Below, piece by piece: positions 59,941-64,000 of a stretch of 64,000 bases of DNA (position 1 is the stretch's first letter; the number at the start of each line of letters is the position of its first letter). Made by a program: the position numbers and the translations under genes. Below the pieces are notes generated by a model. It had not been told where the DNA came from and did not search any database. It worked only from the letters and a program-made list of their open reading frames with translations. The DNA is taken from contig OY986975.1 of the NCBI GenBank assembly GCA_963920575.1, forward strand, positions 18,259,897 to 18,323,896, read 5' to 3'. The DNA comes from Narthecium ossifragum. Taxonomy: Eukaryota; Streptophyta; Magnoliopsida; Dioscoreales; Nartheciaceae.

Positions 59941-61169
59941 CCTTAAGATTATCACTGATTTGGTCTTGAACCCATTACGAGCATGATTAACATGAGTATA
60001 AAGAGAGTTATGAATTCTTCCCTGATGGCACAACCTGCCAGCATTTAAGTTTATGGAGGCTGGGTCTTTGCTTCGTATAATCACGTCTTTTGACTTTGAA
60101 TTTGAAGATTCACCAATGTATCTTGGTTCTTTTTTCTTGACATTGATTTCTTTGTCTTGTTTCTGTATCAAAGCACCTGCACTTTCAAACTGATAAGAAG
60201 CATCAGCAGTACTAAAACAGTTTTCAAGGACTCTATGCTTCTCTTTAACTAAATCATTACATTCCTTTTCACGGTCTCTAAGAAGCTTTTTAAGTTCTCT
60301 GTCCTGTGCAGAAATATCAGGAAAAGAAGCAGAAGAGTTGTAGGAGATTACCTTCCCTTTAGACTTAACATGGTCATGTTTAACAGATGGGTAAATATTG
60401 CACTTACTGCTGTAAAATTGCTCCCCTTTGAATGTCTCTCTGATGATTTTAAACATACAGTGATCATTTACCTTCCCTTTGGTTCGGGGTTAGAAAAAGT
60501 GGGGTTAAGGAGGAATAGGGTTAGAAAAAGTGGGGTTAAGGAATGGGGATAGGAAAAAGTAGAGTGGTGGTGGTAGGTGAAATGGGAATAAACCCGTAAT
60601 GATTACTTTTGGTGTTTGGGGGTAGGAATGGGGATAACCCCATTAAAAACGGGGATAACCCCAAACCAAACAAGGCTTTAGAGATGAGTTTAATGCTCTC
60701 AGCATCTTACTCTTCCAGCAGCAGCACTTTCTATGTAGATGAGTAGGACTTTGATGATAGCTGTGGGAAGTGGCTTCATTTTCCTTGTGTTTGAGCAGCT
60801 TTTTACTACACTTCATAGACTCATCCTTGATCCCTTCGTCAAAGGTAGCTTCCAATTTATCCCAAGCCTGTTTAGAACAATCACAAGAAGAAATTTCGTG
60901 AAAACATTTACAGTAACTGCTTTGAATATAGCATCAAGAGCTCTTTTACACAAAATTACTTCATCTTCAGTCCACTGGTCTAAAGGTTTGATCTCTAGAG
61001 AATTGCCCAGATTAAAGGTAGGGTTAATCCATCCTCTTTCAACAGAGGCCCACACTCCCTCATCTATAGATTTGAGGAAGAACTCCATCCTTTTCCTCCA
61101 GTAGAGGTAATTAGTCCCATCAAACAATGGAGGAAGGGAAATAGAGTCTCCAAGATTGAGAGGTTTCAT
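59932..61169 (-). pseudogene. Copia gag, protease site missing, MITE-interrupted
   Basis: Starts at ATG 61169 (MKPLNLGDSISLPPLFDG) with NYLYWRKRMEFFLKSIDEGV and WTEDEVILCKRALDAIFKAV. The frame then breaks (near 60850), continues with EATFDEGIKDESMKC, and is cut by a 207-bp MITE at 60471-60677. Beyond it comes a coiled-coil stretch (QDRELKKLLRDREKECNDL). The frame then runs directly into pre-integrase sequence: the DSG protease box is absent, implying an internal deletion near 59.94-60.01 kb. Confidence 0.8.
60471..60677. mobile_element. Tourist-like MITE in Copia gag, TSD TTA
   Basis: 207 bp between TTA at 60468-60470 and TTA at 60678-60680. Imperfect inverted ends: CCTTCCCTTTGGTTCGGGG at the left and, reverse-complemented, AGCCTTGTTTGGTTTGGGG at the right. 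The interior repeats GTTAGAAAAAGTGGGGTTAAG and GGGGATAACCCC. The TTA target and TTTGGTT ends fit PIF/Harbinger derivatives. Confidence 0.65.
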
Positions 61170-61223
61170 CAAACAAGTTTAGGTTGAATCTCACTCAAGT
61201 CACTAGATGTCTAATATGATGAG

Positions 61224-63382
61224 TGTGAGGACCCGCTCCTCTAACCTGGCTCGACCGCGTAGGTCAGGGTTGTGCCCTCTTGGCCTGTTTCTCCGTTGAG
61301 CGGTCGAGCGCGATCTGTTTGATCACATTGTTGGATTTTAGACTCCAAGGGCAATTTTCCAAATTGCACTTTGGCGGTTGGTTTCACACCTGCATAGCGC
61401 ACACACATCCCTATGAATGATGAATACGTTTGTTAGAACCTTAGGCGAGCTTGGGATCGAAAATTCCGGGCTTGGGCGCAACAACTGGTTTTGGGGAAGC
61501 TGTCAGCCCAAGGACGATCGATCAGTCCTGGGGACGATCGGTTTCGGGGTTGGCACCGACGTTGACGTGTCAGGATAAGGACGCGAACCGACCTAGTCTA
61601 TATGAACCTGCGAACCGGCTCTGTTTCCTTTTTTCTTCTTCTCTCTTCTTCGTTCCTTTCATCCGCGAGGAGGGCTTGTTGCAGAGGTTTGGAGGCTTCA
61701 CCAGCAAGTAGGGAGCAGCTCAAGGCCTTCCCTACATGGATTAATCGAGGATTAATCGTGGAATTGCGTAATTAGGTAGGATTCTTCACTTAGGGCTTGT
61801 TTTTGTGTTCTTAGCTAATTGAATGCTCAATAAGTTGATCAATCTAGGTATGATTATTATTTGTTTGAAGTTTGATTGGATTTTGGTTGGATTTAAACCG
61901 GATTTAAGTGGGTTTTCCGTGATTTATTCCCAGATTTATGTTTTAATTAGAACAACTATGTTTGAACTTGATTACAGACCTGTATGTACATGATCTCAGT
62001 TTATCTTCAACATAAAAGTTGCATATCCCTGAGTTATATTTCAATTCCAACTAGTTTCACAATATTTAGATTTATGTACGATGTTTAGTGAATTAAATGG
62101 CCATGTTGTACAAAATAGAGCAGTCAAATTAATTAGTGAAATTAAGTGGTATTTATTAATCTAATTGATCCGATCTCTGGATATATGATTTTTGGTATGT
62201 CATTGAGTGGGCATATCAAGTTTCACGTCAATCAGACGATTAGATTGGAAGTTATGATTTTCCGAAGTTTGTAGTAGTTCATTTGCTTTGATTCTATTAA
62301 TCGAGCTTTCCATTATTTGTCTTATATATGTTATTATATTGCGTAGGTGTGGCATGTGGGTGAAACAAGGGGGTTACGTCCCTTGGGATGTGTAGAATAA
62401 ATACTTTTGCTTTCCTAAGGCCATTGCTATGTTTACCCTTTTGGCGAGCTGTAAGCTACGCCCAGACTTGTATATTATTTGGCATATTGTTGCATTCTTT
62501 TACTTCTATATTTGTGCCTGAACATTGCATGCATTTGATTGCATTAGAAACATTAGGCAAGGGCATGAATGATGGGTTGATAGCCGATCCGAGAGCTCGG
62601 GCAGCTCGGATCTAGCCTTAGAACCGAGGCTGGGCAGCAAGGTCTAGAGAGAGATTGTTACTGTAATCATTACTTTATCGAGGTAATTGCTTAGCTGGCT
62701 ACAGATTATAATGTTTGAGGTTTCGAGGTCGTGTCGTTTCTCTTGTGCCAAGGCGTAAGGTGGTTTAAATACTGTTACGCCTTGGGGCGGTTTCTCACCA
62801 GTCTTGGGGTTCGGGTTGCGTTGGAGATGTACTGAAATCCCTGTTGGGCACACCTCGAGGAGCGCTCAGAGTCAGCGTGATCCTCATCGTGGTTTACTTT
62901 TCTGTTAATGTAGTTAGCTACGCCTTAGGCTTGGCAGAGAGAGATGGCACAGTTGTAGTTCTATTTTCTTGTGAGTGACGTAGTATAGAATCATGCTGAG
63001 CTTATTGCTCACTCCTACCCGGGATGTGTTTGCTGGTGTGGGCGTTAGCGTTTCCGTAGCTCCTAGCGGATCAGCTTTTGGTGACGCGTCGACTTCTGGA
63101 GGTATTTGAGGTTTCTGGAGACTCTACTGTAATGTTGGCAGTTTTTGTATATATATATATCCTTCGAGGATTATGCTAAATGTATAATTTCCCACTTCGA
63201 GGAGTTTTGATAATATTGCATCAGTACATTTTGGTTTAATATTGGATATTACAGTTTTAACCCCAGATCAATTGTTTAAACTAGTTGTGATAATTGTTAT
63301 ATAAATGCGCCACAGATAGATTGAATAGATTATGAACCCTCACGCCTCGAACTGGATGGGTTTTCTAGATCGGGTTGTAACA
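61224..63382 (+). mobile_element. Solo LTR in the Copia leader, TSD ATGAG
   Basis: Starts TGTGAGGACCCGCTCC and ends TCGGGTTGTAACA, with ATGAG at 61219-61223 and 63383-63387. It is 2159 bp and lacks retroviral genes. It shares phrases such as GTGCCTGA(G/A)CATTGCATGCAT with the solo LTRs at 20.8 and 26.8 kb, so it belongs to a related Gypsy family. It lies between the Copia primer site and gag. Confidence 0.87.
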
Positions 63383-63387
63383 ATGAG

Positions 63388-63407
63388 TGCCTGCTCTGAT
63401 ACCAATT
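63388..63407 (-). other. Copia primer-binding site (initiator tRNA-Met)
   Basis: On the minus strand TTGGTATCAGAGCAGGCAC directly follows the right LTR edge, TGGTATCAGAGC matching the initiator tRNA-Met 3' end. This fixes the LTR edge at about 63408 and proves the minus orientation of the element. Confidence 0.9.
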
Positions 63408-64000
63408 GAAGAAAATAAACCCCCACGAATAGCCTAAACTTGCTTCTATGACATCAGTGATACCACTCAACACATAGACAAGGCTGTCAAGTGATAAACT
63501 TCTAACATACAAAGTATCGAACACTTGACAGGCAGATTAGCTAGTGTAATGCTGTCACAAAGTAACTAGCATAGAGGAAGAAGAAATTAAGCAAAATCAC
63601 TAACACAAAAGGTTTTTCAACGTGGAAAAACCCAACTGGGAAAAAACCACGGGTCCTCTATCGGAGACCACCCAAACCGAGCATTGGATCTTCATCTTAA
63701 CAATTGTACAACTAACACCTTTCCAAGATGACTCCTCATCAACCAGGTTGTTAGCAACTGAGCTCGACTCCTCGACTTAGTGTCAACTAAGACAACAAGA
63801 CAAAATACAAAAGCTTGGTCTTCAACTCTACTCAAAGTTGAGATAGATAGAGGACTCCTCCGCTCTTCTTAGAACTCCTTGGAATCCACCAAGGATGAAG
63901 GATTCCACCTTCAATTTGACTAGGACTCCTCCAAGTAATTCAAGAACTCCTTCTTCAGATAACACCCCTTGAAAGCTTCAAGGGTGAAGAACTCTTTCTT
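63408..64000 (-). repeat. Right (5') LTR of the Copia element, partial
   Basis: Nearly identical to 52064-52625 and continuing past the point where that copy is interrupted. It differs by small changes, including an extra CTCGACTC... duplication near 63765-63775. Cut by the window end. Confidence 0.9.

Larger units (their letters stand above)
52064..64000 (-). mobile_element. Copia retrotransposon with nested inserts, right LTR cut by window
   Basis: Left LTR starts at 52064 (TGAAGAAAATAAACC); the matching right LTR starts at 63408 and runs past the window end. On the minus strand, gag, integrase, RT and RNase H lie in Copia order (integrase before RT) between 61169 and 57011. The primer site adjoins the right LTR. 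It carries a solo Gypsy LTR in its left LTR, a MITE in gag, and a solo LTR in its leader. The far ends of the LTRs and the TSD cannot be fixed here. Gag (DGTNYLYWRKRMEFFLKS) and RT wording suggest the SIRE or a related clade. Confidence 0.88.

Noticed and set aside
1..64000. tRNA or rRNA genes
   Set aside because: The only tRNA-like strings are the TGGTATCAGAGC primer sites; no cloverleaf or rRNA segment was noticed.

Overview
This is a stretch of flowering-plant nuclear DNA: one intron-rich host gene at the left, then about 49 kb of nested transposable elements. Small phase-matched exons in large AT-rich introns, MITEs of several superfamilies, MuDR and CACTA transposases, and Gypsy and Copia retrotransposons primed by initiator-tRNA-Met all point to a plant. 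GC-rich inserts and the LTR types would fit a monocot, but the species cannot be named from sequence alone.

Region 1 (1-14.6 kb): the minus-strand 5' two thirds of a long coiled-coil gene. Eleven coding exons were joined by splice sites and matching phase. A YKVRAHALLQKK segment and the layout resemble plant protein GRIP, a trans-Golgi golgin. The 3' end with the diagnostic GRIP domain lies outside the window. One intron is GC-AG. A MULE-type MITE and a hAT-type MITE, both with target-site duplications (TSDs), sit at 120-326 and in a large intron.

Region 2 (14.6-19.3 kb): the gene's upstream side, with a hAT MITE made of ACCCG repeats, two palindrome-rich TIR elements sharing CGGTAG/CTACCG modules (one looks like a Pack-MULE with a captured GC-rich fragment), and a CACTA subterminal end.

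Region 3 (19.3-48.6 kb): a tandem array of about 977-bp units on the minus strand. Each complete unit carries the same 59-codon exon encoding a CX2CX12HX5H zinc finger. Seven exon copies remain. A TIR element with a 9-bp TSD (20,136-39,533) split the array. That element was then invaded by a solo LTR (20,812-24,082) and by a full Gypsy chromovirus (24,384-39,134, TSD GGGGG). The Gypsy element was in turn invaded by two further solo LTRs (26,804-29,375 and 35,789-38,201). A second MULE (39,614-42,562, imperfect 9-bp TSD) carries a truncated MuDR-like transposase and a convergent GRF zinc-finger gene.

Region 4 (48.6-52 kb): a decayed CACTA TNP2 transposase gene and AT-rich DNA with a short coding-like fragment.

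Region 5 (52 kb to the end): a minus-strand Copia retrotransposon whose right (5') LTR runs off the window. It is interrupted by a solo Gypsy LTR, a small TTA-flanked MITE in gag, and another solo LTR between the primer-binding site and gag. No tRNA, rRNA or CRISPR was seen. The functional content is one host gene; everything else is mobile DNA or its debris.
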